Shown here piece after piece: positions 25,440-33,818 of a DNA stretch of 46,787 nt; position 1 is the stretch's first letter, and each line of letters opens with the position of its first letter. Origin of the DNA: Pseudomonas sichuanensis (GTDB lineage Bacteria > Pseudomonadota > Gammaproteobacteria > Pseudomonadales > Pseudomonadaceae). A model generated the notes under the pieces. The model was not told the DNA's origin and did not search any database. It saw only the letters and a program-made list of their open reading frames with translations. The DNA lies in assembly GCF_003231305.1 (NCBI RefSeq), contig NZ_QKVM01000051.1:1-46787 (forward strand), given 5' to 3'. The position numbers and the translations under genes are program-made.

Positions 25440-25464
25440 CGTGAGAGCGGGCTTGCCCCGCGCT
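25440..25464. repeat. Single REP sequence
   Basis: A slightly diverged copy (cgtgagagcgggcttgccccgcg) lies between the GntR operon promoter and the tRNA gene. No partner arm is present. Confidence 0.6.
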
Positions 25465-25539
25465 CGGGCTCCCTGGAAAAACACCCTCATATCAAGGCGA
25501 TGGACGTCACCTGCACAGATGGGTATCATGCGGCCCGTT

Positions 25540-25616
25540 GCACTCGTAGCTCAGCTGGATAGAGTACTGCCCTCCGAAGGCAGGGGTCGTGGGTTCGAAT
25601 CCCGCCGAGTGCGCCA
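25540..25616 (+). tRNA. tRNA-Arg (anticodon CCG)
   Basis: The 77-base sequence folds as a full cloverleaf: acceptor GCACTCG pairs with CGAGTGC, the anticodon arm is CTGCC-CTCCGAA-GGCAG with anticodon CCG, the T arm contains GGTTCGAATCC, and CCA is encoded. It reads Arg codon CGG. Confidence 0.97.
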
Positions 25617-25625
25617 TGAATTTCA

Positions 25626-25659
25626 CGCTGTCAGCGGCACCCCTGTATCACTGACAGCG
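25626..25659 (+). other. Stem-loop directly after the tRNA
   Basis: CGCTGTCAG (25626-25634) pairs perfectly with CTGACAGCG (25651-25659). It sits between the tRNA 3' end and the terminator, a position that suits a processing or stabilising hairpin in the precursor. Confidence 0.5.
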
Positions 25660-25663
25660 CGCC

Positions 25664-25700
25664 AAAAGCCCCGCCCGGTTCACACCGGCGGGGCTTTTTT
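25664..25700 (+). terminator. Terminator of the tRNA-Arg transcript
   Basis: A 12-base stem (AAAAGCCCCGCC/GGCGGGGCTTTT) with an 11-base loop, ending in a run of six T. It is a strong rho-independent terminator. Confidence 0.92.
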
Positions 25701-25831
25701 GTGCCTGCCGATTTGCGACTGAGTGCACATTGCCACCTCTCCCCCGCAGGCAGTCATTGGTGTTAGCGTGGGCATCTTCCGTTTGCGTAAACGGACACAC
25801 TCCCCTCACTTGCAAAGGAATGCGCACGACC

Positions 25832-27562
25832 ATGCCATTTACCAAGCTCTGCGCCACATCGCTGCTGCTGGCCAGCGTGGCCATGTTCTCGATCCCGGCC
25901 CAGGCCAACCTGTCCCAGCAACAGTCCGCCGCCATCATCAAGGCCTACGACGGCAGCGACCCGGCCGACTTCAAGCAGTTCCTCGGCAAGCTGGCCGGCA
26001 GTGACCTTGCCAAGGCCGACAAGCTCGACGAAACCCTCAAGCAGTACCTGGCCGGCAAGCCGCTGGCAGCCGAGCAACAGGACGAGATCAACCGCCTGCT
26101 GGGCCTGTACACGCGCATCAAGTACGGCAAGGCCGCCACCGAAACCCTGCGTGAGCTGGTGGAGATCCCGACCTATCGCAAAGAGGGAGTGGAGCAGCAC
26201 GAGAACCCCGAGTTCCTCAAGATCGCCGATAAGATCAAGTCCCTGGCCGAGGGCTTCGGCCTGACCTTCCGCAACATCGACAACCGTGTCTACGAGATCT
26301 CCCTCGGCGAAGGCAAGGAAGTCATCGGCATCCACGCCCACGCCGACGTGGTACCGGTCACCCCGGCCAACTGGAAGCTGGCCGACGGCACCAAGCTCGA
26401 CCCGTTCAAGGTCACCCTGGTGGGCGATCGCATGTACGGTCGCGGCACCGAGGACGACAAGAACGGCATCGTCGTCGCGCTCTATGCGCTGAAAGTGGCC
26501 AAGGATGAGAAGCTGCCGCTGGCTCGCCAGTTCAAGCTGCTGGTGGACACCACCGAGGAAACCACCGGCGACGCCATCCCCTACTACTTCGAGCGCAACG
26601 CCACGCCCGACTACAACCTGGCACTGGACGGCGGCTACCCGGTGGTGATCGCCGAGAAAGGCTACGGCACGGTCATGGCCACCTTCGCCAAGCGTGCCGG
26701 CAGCGGCAAGGGCGCCGAGGTGGTGAACCTGACCGGTGGCCTGGCCACCAACCAGATCCCCGGCAACTCGGTGGCGACCCTGATCGGCGACAAGCCGGCC
26801 GAGCTGGCCAAGGCCCTGAACAAGGCCGGTGCTGCTTTCGTCAAACACAACGGTGGCAACTTCAGCATCGACGCCAAGGTCGACGGCAAGCAGGTGCTGC
26901 TGACCGTGACCGGCGTGTCGGCCCACTCCTCCGAGCCCGAGTCGGGGGTCAACCCGGTGGCGCGCATGCTGGTGTTCCTCAACGGCCTGGGCAAACAGGT
27001 GCCGCTCAAGCACAACCACATCACCGACGCCGCCCGCTACGCCGCCGACAACTGGGGCCTGGACTACCTGGGCAACAAGCTCGGCGTGGGCTTCAAGGAC
27101 GCGTTCATGGGCCCGCTGACCACCTCGCTGACCTTCGTCGGCCTGGATGACAAGGCGCTGAAGCTGGCGGTGAACCTGCGCATCCCCAAAGGCAAGGCGC
27201 TGGACACGCTCAAGGGCGAGATTTCCGGCAAGCTCGACAGCTGGACGGCCAAGAGCAAGACCGCTGTGGCGTTCGACTACAGCCTGGACGAGCCGATGTA
27301 CCGCAACCCGCAGGGCGAATGGGTCAAGGCCCTGCTTGCGGTGGCCAGCGAGAACCTGGGCATGAAGCACGAGTTCGGCACCTCTGCCGGCGCCACCTCG
27401 GTGCATGACCTGCCCAACGGCGTGCAGTTCGGCCTGGCCATGCCGGACGTGAAGTACACCGGGCACAACGACAACGAGTTCAAGACCGTGGAGCAGTTCA
27501 TGCTCGATCTGCAGATCGTCAGCGAGATGGTGGCGCGGATCGGGCAGATGCCGAAGCTCTGA
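25832..27562 (+). CDS. Exported M20-family dipeptidase
   Basis: Protein of 576 residues with a Sec signal peptide (MPFTKLCATSLLLASVAMF then IPAQANLS). It belongs to the zinc-dependent M20/PepV-type dipeptidases. Metal and catalytic stretches are GIHAHADVVPVTP (ligand His, catalytic Asp), GRGTEDDKNG (bridging Asp) and LLVDTTEETTGD (catalytic Glu and ligand), with a C-terminal GHNDNE carrying the last ligand His. The dimerisation domain lies between about 330 and 450 (VTGVSAHSSEPESGVNP). AAAGGA lies 12 bases before ATG 25832; an in-frame ATG at 25820 directly abuts it and is too close. A terminator follows. Confidence 0.92.
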   Translation: MPFTKLCATSLLLASVAMFSIPAQANLSQQQSAAIIKAYDGSDPADFKQFLGKLAGSDLAKADKLDETLKQYLAGKPLAAEQQDEINRLLGLYTRIKYGKAATETLRELVEIPTYRKEGVEQHENPEFLKIADKIKSLAEGFGLTFRNIDNRVYEISLGEGKEVIGIHAHADVVPVTPANWKLADGTKLDPFKVTLVGDRMYGRGTEDDKNGIVVALYALKVAKDEKLPLARQFKLLVDTTEETTGDAIPYYFERNATPDYNLALDGGYPVVIAEKGYGTVMATFAKRAGSGKGAEVVNLTGGLATNQIPGNSVATLIGDKPAELAKALNKAGAAFVKHNGGNFSIDAKVDGKQVLLTVTGVSAHSSEPESGVNPVARMLVFLNGLGKQVPLKHNHITDAARYAADNWGLDYLGNKLGVGFKDAFMGPLTTSLTFVGLDDKALKLAVNLRIPKGKALDTLKGEISGKLDSWTAKSKTAVAFDYSLDEPMYRNPQGEWVKALLAVASENLGMKHEFGTSAGATSVHDLPNGVQFGLAMPDVKYTGHNDNEFKTVEQFMLDLQIVSEMVARIGQMPKL

Positions 27563-27581
27563 GCCTCGAACTTGCAACCGG

Positions 27582-27606
27582 AAGGCGCCTGCGGGCGCCT
27601 TTTTCG
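27582..27606 (+). terminator. Terminator of the M20 peptidase gene
   Basis: The stem AGGCGCC/GGCGCCT with a short TGCG loop is followed by five T, starting about 20 bases after the stop codon. Confidence 0.85.
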
Positions 27607-27694
27607 TTGCTGCAGGACGGGCGCGAATTTTTTGACGCCACTATTTCGCCACCCATGAAATATATAGTAATCTCTGCGCCGGCCACCCGGACGG

Positions 27695-28105
27695 GTGACA
27701 CGGTATGCGAACAGGGATGCGTTCGGCGAACGCCACAAAAGGATTTGCGATAGCAATGGTTATTGCCGCAGCTGTGCCAGGCAGATGCACAAAACGGCAC
27801 CTGCCTGGCCCCAATGCAGTGCTCAACAGCACGCAACGTCCTCCACGAGACCTGAGCGCGGCGAATCGCCGTGGATGGGTATCGTTTCCCTGATGCTTGG
27901 CATTCTGTGTGCCATGACCCTGTTCGATGATTCCGCCCGGGAGGGCGAAACCCTCCTGGGGCCAGGCTTGTTCGCAAGCTCAAGCCTGATCCTCGGTGTC
28001 GTCGGCATCAACCAGAACAAACCCGGCAACGGCTTGGCGAGCGCCGGCGTTGTCACGGCAAGCATCTGGCTGCTGCGCCTGGTCGGCCTGAAATCCGCAA
28101 GCTAA
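27695..28105 (+). CDS. Zinc-ribbon/DUF4190-like membrane protein, start doubtful, possibly frameshifted
   Basis: The open frame gives up to 136 residues from a GTG with no good Shine-Dalgarno sequence. Its core is a degenerate zinc ribbon (YCRSCARQMHKTAPAWPQCS), then two membrane helices (MGIVSLMLGILCAMTLF and LFASSSLILGVVGI) and a hydrophobic end. The third zinc ligand is Trp instead of Cys. The natural start would be the ATG at 27756, which has AAAAGGA 12 bases upstream and lies two bases out of frame with the ribbon: ATGGTTATTGCCGC instead of a start reading into YCRSC. An indel at the start codon region seems likely. Other in-frame ATGs are at 27785 and 27875. The next gene begins with a similar zinc ribbon. 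Confidence 0.5.
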   Translation: MTRYANRDAFGERHKRICDSNGYCRSCARQMHKTAPAWPQCSAQQHATSSTRPERGESPWMGIVSLMLGILCAMTLFDDSAREGETLLGPGLFASSSLILGVVGINQNKPGNGLASAGVVTASIWLLRLVGLKSAS

Positions 28106-28126
28106 TCCAAATGTGAGGGAAAACAA

Positions 28127-28588
28127 ATGAGCATGGTGTTCTGCCGAGGCTGCGCCAAACAGATCCATCAATCGGCCTTGAGCTGCCCAGGCTGCGGCGC
28201 AACCCAGGCCGCCACTGCCACCAACGGTGGCTTCGCAGGTAGCGTCGGAGTGAGCAACGGCATTCCCTATCTCGAAGTCCTGAAGAAGTACGCAGTGTTC
28301 AAAGGCCGTGCACGCCGCAAGGAATACTGGATGTTCGTGCTGTTCAACTTGCTGATCACGATCGCCATCGGCTACCTCGATAACGTGCTCGGCACCAAAC
28401 CGCTGCTGAGCCTGGTGTACACCCTGGCGGTCATGATCCCGGGCATTGCCGTTGCTGTGCGCCGAATGCATGACAGCAATCACAGCGGCTGGTGGCTGCT
28501 GGTGCCGATCGCTGGCCTGGTATTCCTGTTCAAGGACGGCACTCCTGGCAACAACCGCTTCGGCCCGAGCCCCAAAGGCCTGGTCTGA
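28127..28588 (+). CDS. Zinc-ribbon DUF805 membrane protein
   Basis: Protein of 153 residues, starting MSMVFCRGCAKQIHQSALSC. The N-terminal zinc ribbon has an intact CxxC...CxxC set (Cys6, Cys9, Cys20, Cys23). After a Gly/Ala-rich linker comes DUF805: FKGRARRKEYWMFVLFNLL, IPGIAVAVRRMHDSNHSGWW and PGNNRFGPSP, with three membrane helices. Function is unknown. GAGGGA lies about six bases before the ATG. It follows the previous gene by 21 bases and shares its N-terminal ribbon design, so the two look like a related pair. Confidence 0.9.
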   Translation: MSMVFCRGCAKQIHQSALSCPGCGATQAATATNGGFAGSVGVSNGIPYLEVLKKYAVFKGRARRKEYWMFVLFNLLITIAIGYLDNVLGTKPLLSLVYTLAVMIPGIAVAVRRMHDSNHSGWWLLVPIAGLVFLFKDGTPGNNRFGPSPKGLV

Positions 28589-28610
28589 GTGCAGCCTGCG
28601 CAGGAATGAC

Positions 28611-28636
28611 AAGGCGGCCTTCGGGCCGCCTTTTTT
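28611..28636 (+). terminator. Terminator after the DUF805 gene
   Basis: The stem AAGGCGGCC/GGCCGCCTT with a short TTCG loop, then a run of T. Confidence 0.9.
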
Positions 28637-28761
28637 CATGCGCCTGCAACCATGACGTTTTTCAATCGTCTCGATGCCGTTTCCTGCATTACCGTGCAGA
28701 GCGCCGTACCGGATGCTTTATTTACTCCGACACAGCGCTTTTTCCACCCGCCGAGGCCCGT

Positions 28762-29199
28762 ATGAAGAACGTCGAACAAATCCTCAAGACCAAGTCCCAG
28801 CATCAGACCGTCTACACCATCGGCCCTGATGACTCGGTACTGGATGCCTTGAAAATGCTGGCGGAGAAAAACGTCGGCGCACTGCCTGTGGTGGAAGACA
28901 ACCGGGTGGTGGGGATCGTCAGCGAGCGCGACTATGCTCGCAAGCTGGTGCTCAAAGGGCGCTCTTCGGCCGCCACTCCGGTGCGTGAAATCATGAGCGC
29001 GCCAGTGGTCACTGTAGGGCCGAAGGAAAAGCTTGATTACTGCATGCAACTGATGACCGATCGCCACCTGCGCCACCTGCCGGTAGTGGATGGCAGCGCG
29101 CTGTTGGGGCTGCTGTCGATCGGCGACTTGGTGAAGGAAACCATCGCCGAGCAGGCCAACCTGATCCAGCAACTGGAGCAGTACATCCGCGGCGAATGA
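28762..29199 (+). CDS. Tandem CBS-domain protein
   Basis: Protein of 145 residues, starting MKNVEQILKTKSQHQTVYTI. It is two CBS domains and little else: VLDALKMLAEKNVGALPVVE with GIVSERDYARKLV in the first, and CMQLMTDRHLRHLPVVDG with GLLSIGDLVKETI in the second. Free-standing CBS pairs usually bind adenine nucleotides or NAD(H) and regulate other proteins. No partner domain is present and the neighbours give no hint of the target. The frame extends upstream of the ATG, but that part crosses a terminator. Confidence 0.92.
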   Translation: MKNVEQILKTKSQHQTVYTIGPDDSVLDALKMLAEKNVGALPVVEDNRVVGIVSERDYARKLVLKGRSSAATPVREIMSAPVVTVGPKEKLDYCMQLMTDRHLRHLPVVDGSALLGLLSIGDLVKETIAEQANLIQQLEQYIRGE

Positions 29200-29212
29200 C
29201 CCTCGCTAGTGA

Positions 29213-29851
29213 CTAGTGATAGGCGCGCTCCAGCTCGTCCAGCTGATGGTCGAAGCTGCGCAGGCGCGCCGACCAGGTGTAAATCAGCACTTCCAGATCG
29301 CGATTGAGCACGGCGGTATTGCCGCCATCCCGTATCGGCGCGTCACACAGGTCCAGCTGATAGCGCTCACGGGCCATGGCCGTGGCCACGCTGGACAGGT
29401 CGCGGGCATTGGCCAGCCAGTGATGGTGGTGATCGTGGATTTCCCGGTCGAGCTCACGGCACTGCAATTTGAGGGCGTCGAGGCTCTGCTCCAGTGGCGT
29501 GCCCTTGAGTTCGCCCATGACTTCTTCGAAGGTCCGCCCGGAATGCCAGTAGCTGCCCCAGAAATAGCGGTCGAACACGGTTTCGACCCGGCGCAGGGCG
29601 ACCTTGGTGTTCCAGATGGTCAGCAACGTTCGGCCCTGGGCGACTTCGCGCTTGTTCAGGTGCAGGTATTCCCAGGCGATCCATGCCAGCCCGCACAAGG
29701 CAACCGCCGCGGTGATGGCGGCGGCGGCATACAGGAACTGCACGGCCTGGTTCATCTGCTGGGTGTGCCGGATACCGTAGAAGTAACCGGCGGTCAGGGT
29801 GCCCAGGATCGTCACGGTGCACCAGAAACCCGGTGCGTAGGGATCTTTCAT
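29213..29851 (-). CDS. Hypothetical membrane protein
   Basis: Protein of 212 residues, starting MKDPYAPGFWCTVTILGTLT. Two membrane helices lie in the first 65 residues, followed by a cytoplasmic, mostly helical part with a HDHHHHW cluster at about residue 140-146 and many charged residues. No family was recognised. The ATG at 29851 is preferred to the longer frame because the upstream codons are low in similarity to any membrane topogenic start. The stop lies 13 bases from the end of the CBS gene, with which it converges. Confidence 0.7.
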   Translation of the reverse strand: MKDPYAPGFWCTVTILGTLTAGYFYGIRHTQQMNQAVQFLYAAAAITAAVALCGLAWIAWEYLHLNKREVAQGRTLLTIWNTKVALRRVETVFDRYFWGSYWHSGRTFEEVMGELKGTPLEQSLDALKLQCRELDREIHDHHHHWLANARDLSSVATAMARERYQLDLCDAPIRDGGNTAVLNRDLEVLIYTWSARLRSFDHQLDELERAYH

Positions 29852-29921
29852 CGCGCCATCCCCTTGTTGTTTTCCTGAGCATAGCAACGGCCCCGTCACC
29901 CATCAGGTGCCGCTCGGCGCT

Positions 29922-30164
29922 TTATTTACGGGGGCGACGCAAGGCTTCATTGAGCTGATCGAACAGCTCTGCCCAGTCGGCATCCTCATTGATGCTGTCC
30001 CTCAGGAAGCCTCGCTGGGCGTCGTTCCAGAAGGGTGCGTCGACCAGCTTCACATCACCCTTGAGGGGCGAGTGGCTGGTGATGAACTGGTCGATACCGA
30101 CAGGGTCGTCGGGCAGGCCCAGTTGCTTGAACAGTTCGGAAAACTTGTGGATCGGCGCTTCCAT
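29922..30164 (-). CDS. DUF2789 protein
   Basis: Protein of 80 residues, starting MEAPIHKFSELFKQLGLPDD. The opening sequence and ADAPFW-like segment (VDAPFWNDAQRGFLRDSI) identify the small DUF2789 family of gamma-proteobacteria; its role is unknown. AAGGAG lies seven bases before the ATG. It stands 60 bases after the deacylase gene on the same strand. Confidence 0.85.
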   Translation of the reverse strand: MEAPIHKFSELFKQLGLPDDPVGIDQFITSHSPLKGDVKLVDAPFWNDAQRGFLRDSINEDADWAELFDQLNEALRRPRK

Positions 30165-30224
30165 GGTTCACTCCTTGGGCCGGGCCGATCGTCCACGACG
30201 CCAGCCCGGCGTTGGTTGCGAGCA

Positions 30225-30683
30225 TCAGCTCAGTTCGCGCACTTCAGCGTGCGGCACCAGTTTCAAGTATTGCTCCATGCTCATGTGAATCAGGTGATCG
30301 TGGTCACCCGCCTCAAGATAGACATCGCCTTGGCGGGTAAGGCTCGAATCGAGCAGCATTTTCATGCCATAGGCATCTCCCAGTGCCGGCACGGCGCCAC
30401 GTTCGCAATCACCGAACAGCATCGGTAGCGCACTTTCACGGGTCAGTTGCCAGGCGCCGGTCATCCGCACCTCGGTCATGTCCAGATGCCGGTTGGCCGG
30501 CAGCACGGCCATGATGTAGTTGCCATGGCGGTCATCGAGCATGACCGACTTGGCGACCCGTTCAGCAGGGACGCCTGCCGTCCGGGCTGACTCAAGGCTG
30601 GTGGCCGAGTGTGGGTGGGGAACAATGTCGTAGTCGCAGTTGGCCTGGTCCAGGCGCTGCTGAAGGGTCTTGGCCATACGCAT
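30225..30683 (-). CDS. YbaK/ProX-type aminoacyl-tRNA deacylase
   Basis: Protein of 152 residues, starting MRMAKTLQQRLDQANCDYDI. The YbaK fold signatures are visible: HPHSATSLESARTAGVPAER, AKSVMLDDRHGNYIMAVLPA and the GAVPALGDAYGM loop. Such proteins clear mischarged tRNAs in trans, for instance Ala- or Cys-tRNAPro. GGAGG lies six bases before the ATG. Which tRNA it edits cannot be told from sequence. Confidence 0.85.
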   Translation of the reverse strand: MRMAKTLQQRLDQANCDYDIVPHPHSATSLESARTAGVPAERVAKSVMLDDRHGNYIMAVLPANRHLDMTEVRMTGAWQLTRESALPMLFGDCERGAVPALGDAYGMKMLLDSSLTRQGDVYLEAGDHDHLIHMSMEQYLKLVPHAEVRELS

Positions 30684-30779
30684 GATGCACCTCCGGTTTC
30701 GCCCCCACCTTCAAGTTTAGGCCGCAGGCAAGCGGCCACAGCTAAACTTCAATTACAGGCCCCCATGAGGTGACGACAG

Positions 30780-32120
30780 GTGATCGCTCACGGCTGGCGC
30801 GTGTTGCTGTTGCTGTTGCTGCTCGGCTTTGCCCCGGGTGGGCAAGCCGCGCCCGGGGGGAGCGTGTGGCTGCTGAGCATCGACGACGCCATCGGCCCGG
30901 CCAGCGCCGACTACCTGCTGCGCGGGCTGCAACAGGCACAGGCGCAGGGCGCGCAATTGCTGGTGATCCGCCTCGACACCCCCGGCGGGCTCGACAGCGC
31001 CATGCGCCAGATCAACAAGGCCATCCTTGCCAGCCCCGTGCCGGTGGCCACCTACGTTGCCCCCAGCGGTGCCCGGGCGGCCAGCGCCGGCACCTACATC
31101 CTGTACGCCAGCCATATCGCGGCCATGGCCCCCGGCACCAACCTGGGCGCCGCCACGCCGGTGCAGATCGGCATGCCGGGGAGCCCCGAGAAGGCCGCCG
31201 ACAACAACGAAGACACCCTCGCCCGTAAACAGGTCAACGACGCCGCCGCCTACATCCGTGGCCTGGCCCAGCTGCGCGGGCGCAATGCCGACTGGGCGGA
31301 AAAGGCCGTGCGCGAGGCGGTCAGCCTGTCGGCCAGCGAGGCCCTGCGCCTGAAAGTGATCGACCAGGTGGCCAGCGACCTGCCGGAACTGCTGCGCCAG
31401 CTCGATGGCCAGAGCCTGGTTGCCGCCGGCCAGACCATACAACTGAGAACCGTCGGAGCCACTGTGGTCGAGCACCTGCCGGACTGGCGCACGCGCCTGC
31501 TGGCAGTGATCACCAACCCCAGCGTGGCGCTGATCCTGATCATGATCGGGGTGTACGGCCTGCTGTTCGAGTTCATCAACCCCGGCACCGGGGTCGGCGG
31601 CGTGGTCGGCGGCATCTGCCTGCTGCTGGCGCTGTATGCGCTGCAGCTGCTGCCGGTGAGCCATGCCGGCGTGGCACTGATCCTGCTCGGGCTGGCGTTC
31701 ATGGTCGCCGAGGCGTTCCTGCCCAGCTTCGGCGTGGTCGGTTTCGGCGGCATCGTCGCGTTCATTGCCGGCGCCGTCATCCTGATGGACACCGACGCCC
31801 CCGGCTTCGGCATCCCGCTGGCGCTGATCGCAAGCCTCGCCGTGCTCTCGGCATTGCTGCTCGGCGGCGTGCTGGGCATGGCGATCAAGGCACGCCGCAG
31901 AGCCCTGGTCAGTGGTGACGCCGGGCTGGTGGGCAGCCTGGTCACGGTGACCTTCGTGCAGGCGGACAACCCGTTCCACGGCTCGGTACAGGCCCAGGGC
32001 GAACAATGGCAGGCGCAGTGCGCCACGCCACTGCAACCCGGCCAGCATGTGCGGGTGACCGCACGCAACGGCGTGATGCTGGAAGTCAGCGCCACCGCGC
32101 CAACGGCGCCAGGAGAGTGA
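30780..32120 (+). CDS. NfeD-family membrane-bound serine protease
   Basis: Protein of 446 residues, starting at a GTG with GAGGTG eight bases upstream. A signal peptide or anchor (VLLLLLLLGFAPGGQA) is followed by a ClpP-like protease domain (about 25-210) with RLDTPGG and the active-site serine in GARAASAGTYI. Then come four or five membrane helices (about 240-375) and a C-terminal OB-fold NfeD domain. It is the long form of NfeD. These proteases occur next to slipin genes and cut the C-terminal part of the partner slipin in archaea. The slipin gene follows after two bases. Confidence 0.92.
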   Translation: MIAHGWRVLLLLLLLGFAPGGQAAPGGSVWLLSIDDAIGPASADYLLRGLQQAQAQGAQLLVIRLDTPGGLDSAMRQINKAILASPVPVATYVAPSGARAASAGTYILYASHIAAMAPGTNLGAATPVQIGMPGSPEKAADNNEDTLARKQVNDAAAYIRGLAQLRGRNADWAEKAVREAVSLSASEALRLKVIDQVASDLPELLRQLDGQSLVAAGQTIQLRTVGATVVEHLPDWRTRLLAVITNPSVALILIMIGVYGLLFEFINPGTGVGGVVGGICLLLALYALQLLPVSHAGVALILLGLAFMVAEAFLPSFGVVGFGGIVAFIAGAVILMDTDAPGFGIPLALIASLAVLSALLLGGVLGMAIKARRRALVSGDAGLVGSLVTVTFVQADNPFHGSVQAQGEQWQAQCATPLQPGQHVRVTARNGVMLEVSATAPTAPGE

Positions 32121-32122
32121 CG

Positions 32123-32875
32123 ATGTTCATGCAATTCGGTTTCGGCACACTGGTCGTGCTGGTGGCGCTACTGCTGCTGTCGGCGCTGCGCATCCTGCGC
32201 GAATACGAGCGCGGCGTGGTGTTCCAGCTTGGGCGCTTCTGGCAGGTCAAAGGCCCGGGGCTGATCATCCTGATCCCGGGGATCCAGCAGATGGTGCGGG
32301 TCGACCTGCGCACGGTGGTGCTCGACGTGCCGCCACAGGACGTGATCACCCGCGACAACGTCTCGGTCAAGGTCAACGCGGTGCTGTACTTCCGTGTGCT
32401 CGACCCACAGAAGGCGATCATCCAGGTCGAGGACTTTCTCGCGGCCACCAGCCAGCTGGCCCAGACCACCCTGCGCGCGGTGCTTGGCAAGCACGAGCTG
32501 GACGAACTGCTGGCCGAGCGCGAACAGCTCAACGGCGACATCCGCGAAGTGCTCGACGCCCAGACCGATGCCTGGGGCATCAAGGTGGCCAACGTCGAGA
32601 TCAAGCATGTCGACCTGAACGAATCGATGATCCGCGCCATCGCCCGCCAGGCAGAAGCCGAACGCGAGCGACGGGCCAAGGTGATCCACGCGGAGGGTGA
32701 GCTGCAGGCCTCGGAGAAGCTGATGCAGGCGGCGCAGATGCTGGGCAAGGAACCCGGGGCGATGCAGCTGCGCTACATGCAGACGCTGGGCTCCATCGCC
32801 GGGGACAAGAGCTCGACCATCGTGTTTCCACTGCCGCTGGATCTGCTCAAGGGATTGGTGGACAAACCCAAATAG
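32123..32875 (+). CDS. Slipin (stomatin-like SPFH protein)
   Basis: Protein of 250 residues, starting MFMQFGFGTLVVLVALLLLS. One N-terminal membrane helix is followed by the SPFH/band 7 domain: EYERGVVFQLGRF, GPGLIILIPGIQQMVRVD, and DVITRDNVSVKVNAVLYF. A helical region rich in Ala, Glu and Arg (ARQAEAERERRAKVIHAEGE) supports oligomer formation. AGGAGAG lies five bases before the ATG, within the end of the NfeD gene. Together they form the conserved nfeD-slipin pair thought to organise membrane microdomains. Confidence 0.95.
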   Translation: MFMQFGFGTLVVLVALLLLSALRILREYERGVVFQLGRFWQVKGPGLIILIPGIQQMVRVDLRTVVLDVPPQDVITRDNVSVKVNAVLYFRVLDPQKAIIQVEDFLAATSQLAQTTLRAVLGKHELDELLAEREQLNGDIREVLDAQTDAWGIKVANVEIKHVDLNESMIRAIARQAEAERERRAKVIHAEGELQASEKLMQAAQMLGKEPGAMQLRYMQTLGSIAGDKSSTIVFPLPLDLLKGLVDKPK

Positions 32876-32884
32876 CGTTGCGGC

Positions 32885-32968
32885 ATTCGCGGGTAAACCC
32901 GCTCCCACAGGTGCACCACTGACCTGGAGAGTAGTGGTGCACCTGTGGGAGCGGGTTTACCCGCGAAT
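32885..32968. repeat. Perfect 36-base inverted REP hairpin
   Basis: Arms at 32885-32920 and 32933-32968 are exact inverse copies over 36 bases, with a 12-base loop. The pairing extends 11 bases past the REP core. It lies between the convergent slipin and LysE-type genes and should act as a very strong two-way hairpin. Confidence 0.92.
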
Positions 32969-32983
32969 ATTCAGCACTATCGA

Positions 32984-33616
32984 TCAGATTGGCGCGCGGC
33001 GCAGGGTGGCGAGGAAGGTCGCCGCGCCGATGAACAAGCCGGCGAAGGTGCGGTTCATGCGCTTTTGCTGCTTGGGCGTACGCAGCAGGCGCAGCACCCG
33101 CGAAGCCAGCCCGGTATAGCCGGCCATCACCAGCAGGTCGACGCTGATCATGGTCACGGTGATCGCCAGGTACTGCGCCAGCAGCGGTGCATGGGGGTCG
33201 ATGAACTGCGGCAGCACCGCGAGCATGAACACCAGCGCCTTGGGGTTGCTGACGTTGACCAGAAAGCCGCGGAACACCAGGCTCAGCGGCTTGCCGATTG
33301 GCCGCACGCCGGACTCGTCGCTCATGTCCATCGGCAGTGCACGCCATTGTTTGTAAGCGAGGAAAACCAGGTAGGCGACACCGAACCACTTGATGAGCTG
33401 GAAGGCGGTGGCCGAGGCGGCGAGGACGGCGCCGACACCGGCGGCGATGATGGCGATCTGCAGGATCAGGCCCAATTGCAGGCCCAGGGCGTTCCAATAG
33501 CCACGCCAAAAACCGTACTGCAGGCCGCTGGACATCGAGGCAATGGCCCCGGCACCCGGCGACAGACTGATGACCCAGCACGCGGCAAAGAAGGCCAACC
33601 AGGTTTCCATCGACAT
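32984..33616 (-). CDS. LysE-family exporter
   Basis: Protein of 210 residues with about six membrane helices, starting MSMETWLAFFAACWVISLSP. The family hallmark is the SPGAGAIASMSSGLQYGFWRG stretch near the N-terminus, with GVAYLVFLAYKQWR and the FLVNVSNPKALVFMLAVLPQ motif further on. LysE/RhtB proteins export amino acids or their derivatives; the substrate here is unknown. ATG 33616 has GAGG six bases upstream, better than the neighbouring GTG or the ATG at 33610. Confidence 0.92.
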   Translation of the reverse strand: MSMETWLAFFAACWVISLSPGAGAIASMSSGLQYGFWRGYWNALGLQLGLILQIAIIAAGVGAVLAASATAFQLIKWFGVAYLVFLAYKQWRALPMDMSDESGVRPIGKPLSLVFRGFLVNVSNPKALVFMLAVLPQFIDPHAPLLAQYLAITVTMISVDLLVMAGYTGLASRVLRLLRTPKQQKRMNRTFAGLFIGAATFLATLRRAPI

Positions 33617-33701
33617 CACACACCTCGCTCGAACGTTTGTTACAAAACGTTAAGCTACGGTTTTGGCGAAAAAATAACCAGCAGTTTTTCTGCTTGAAAC
33701 G

Positions 33702-33799
33702 ATCGCGGGGCAAGCCCGCTCCCACGCCATCTGTTGAACACCCATCCACTCTTTGCGCGGCAGTCCATGATTGGCGTGGGAGCGGGCTTGCCCCGCGAT
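33702..33799. repeat. Inverted REP pair between the LysE and MscS genes
   Basis: Two perfect 28-base arms (33702-33729 and 33772-33799) of the gcggggcaagcccgctcccac variant, 42 bases apart. They lie in the promoter-side gap of the LysE-type gene, just after the end of the MscS gene. Confidence 0.88.
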
Positions 33800-33818
33800 T
33801 GCAACGAGCAAAACCCTG

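Noticed and set aside
25540..25616. tRNA-Arg as an attachment site for an integrated element
   Set aside because: No integrase gene and no repeated copy of the tRNA 3' end was seen in the window, so no attachment site can be called.
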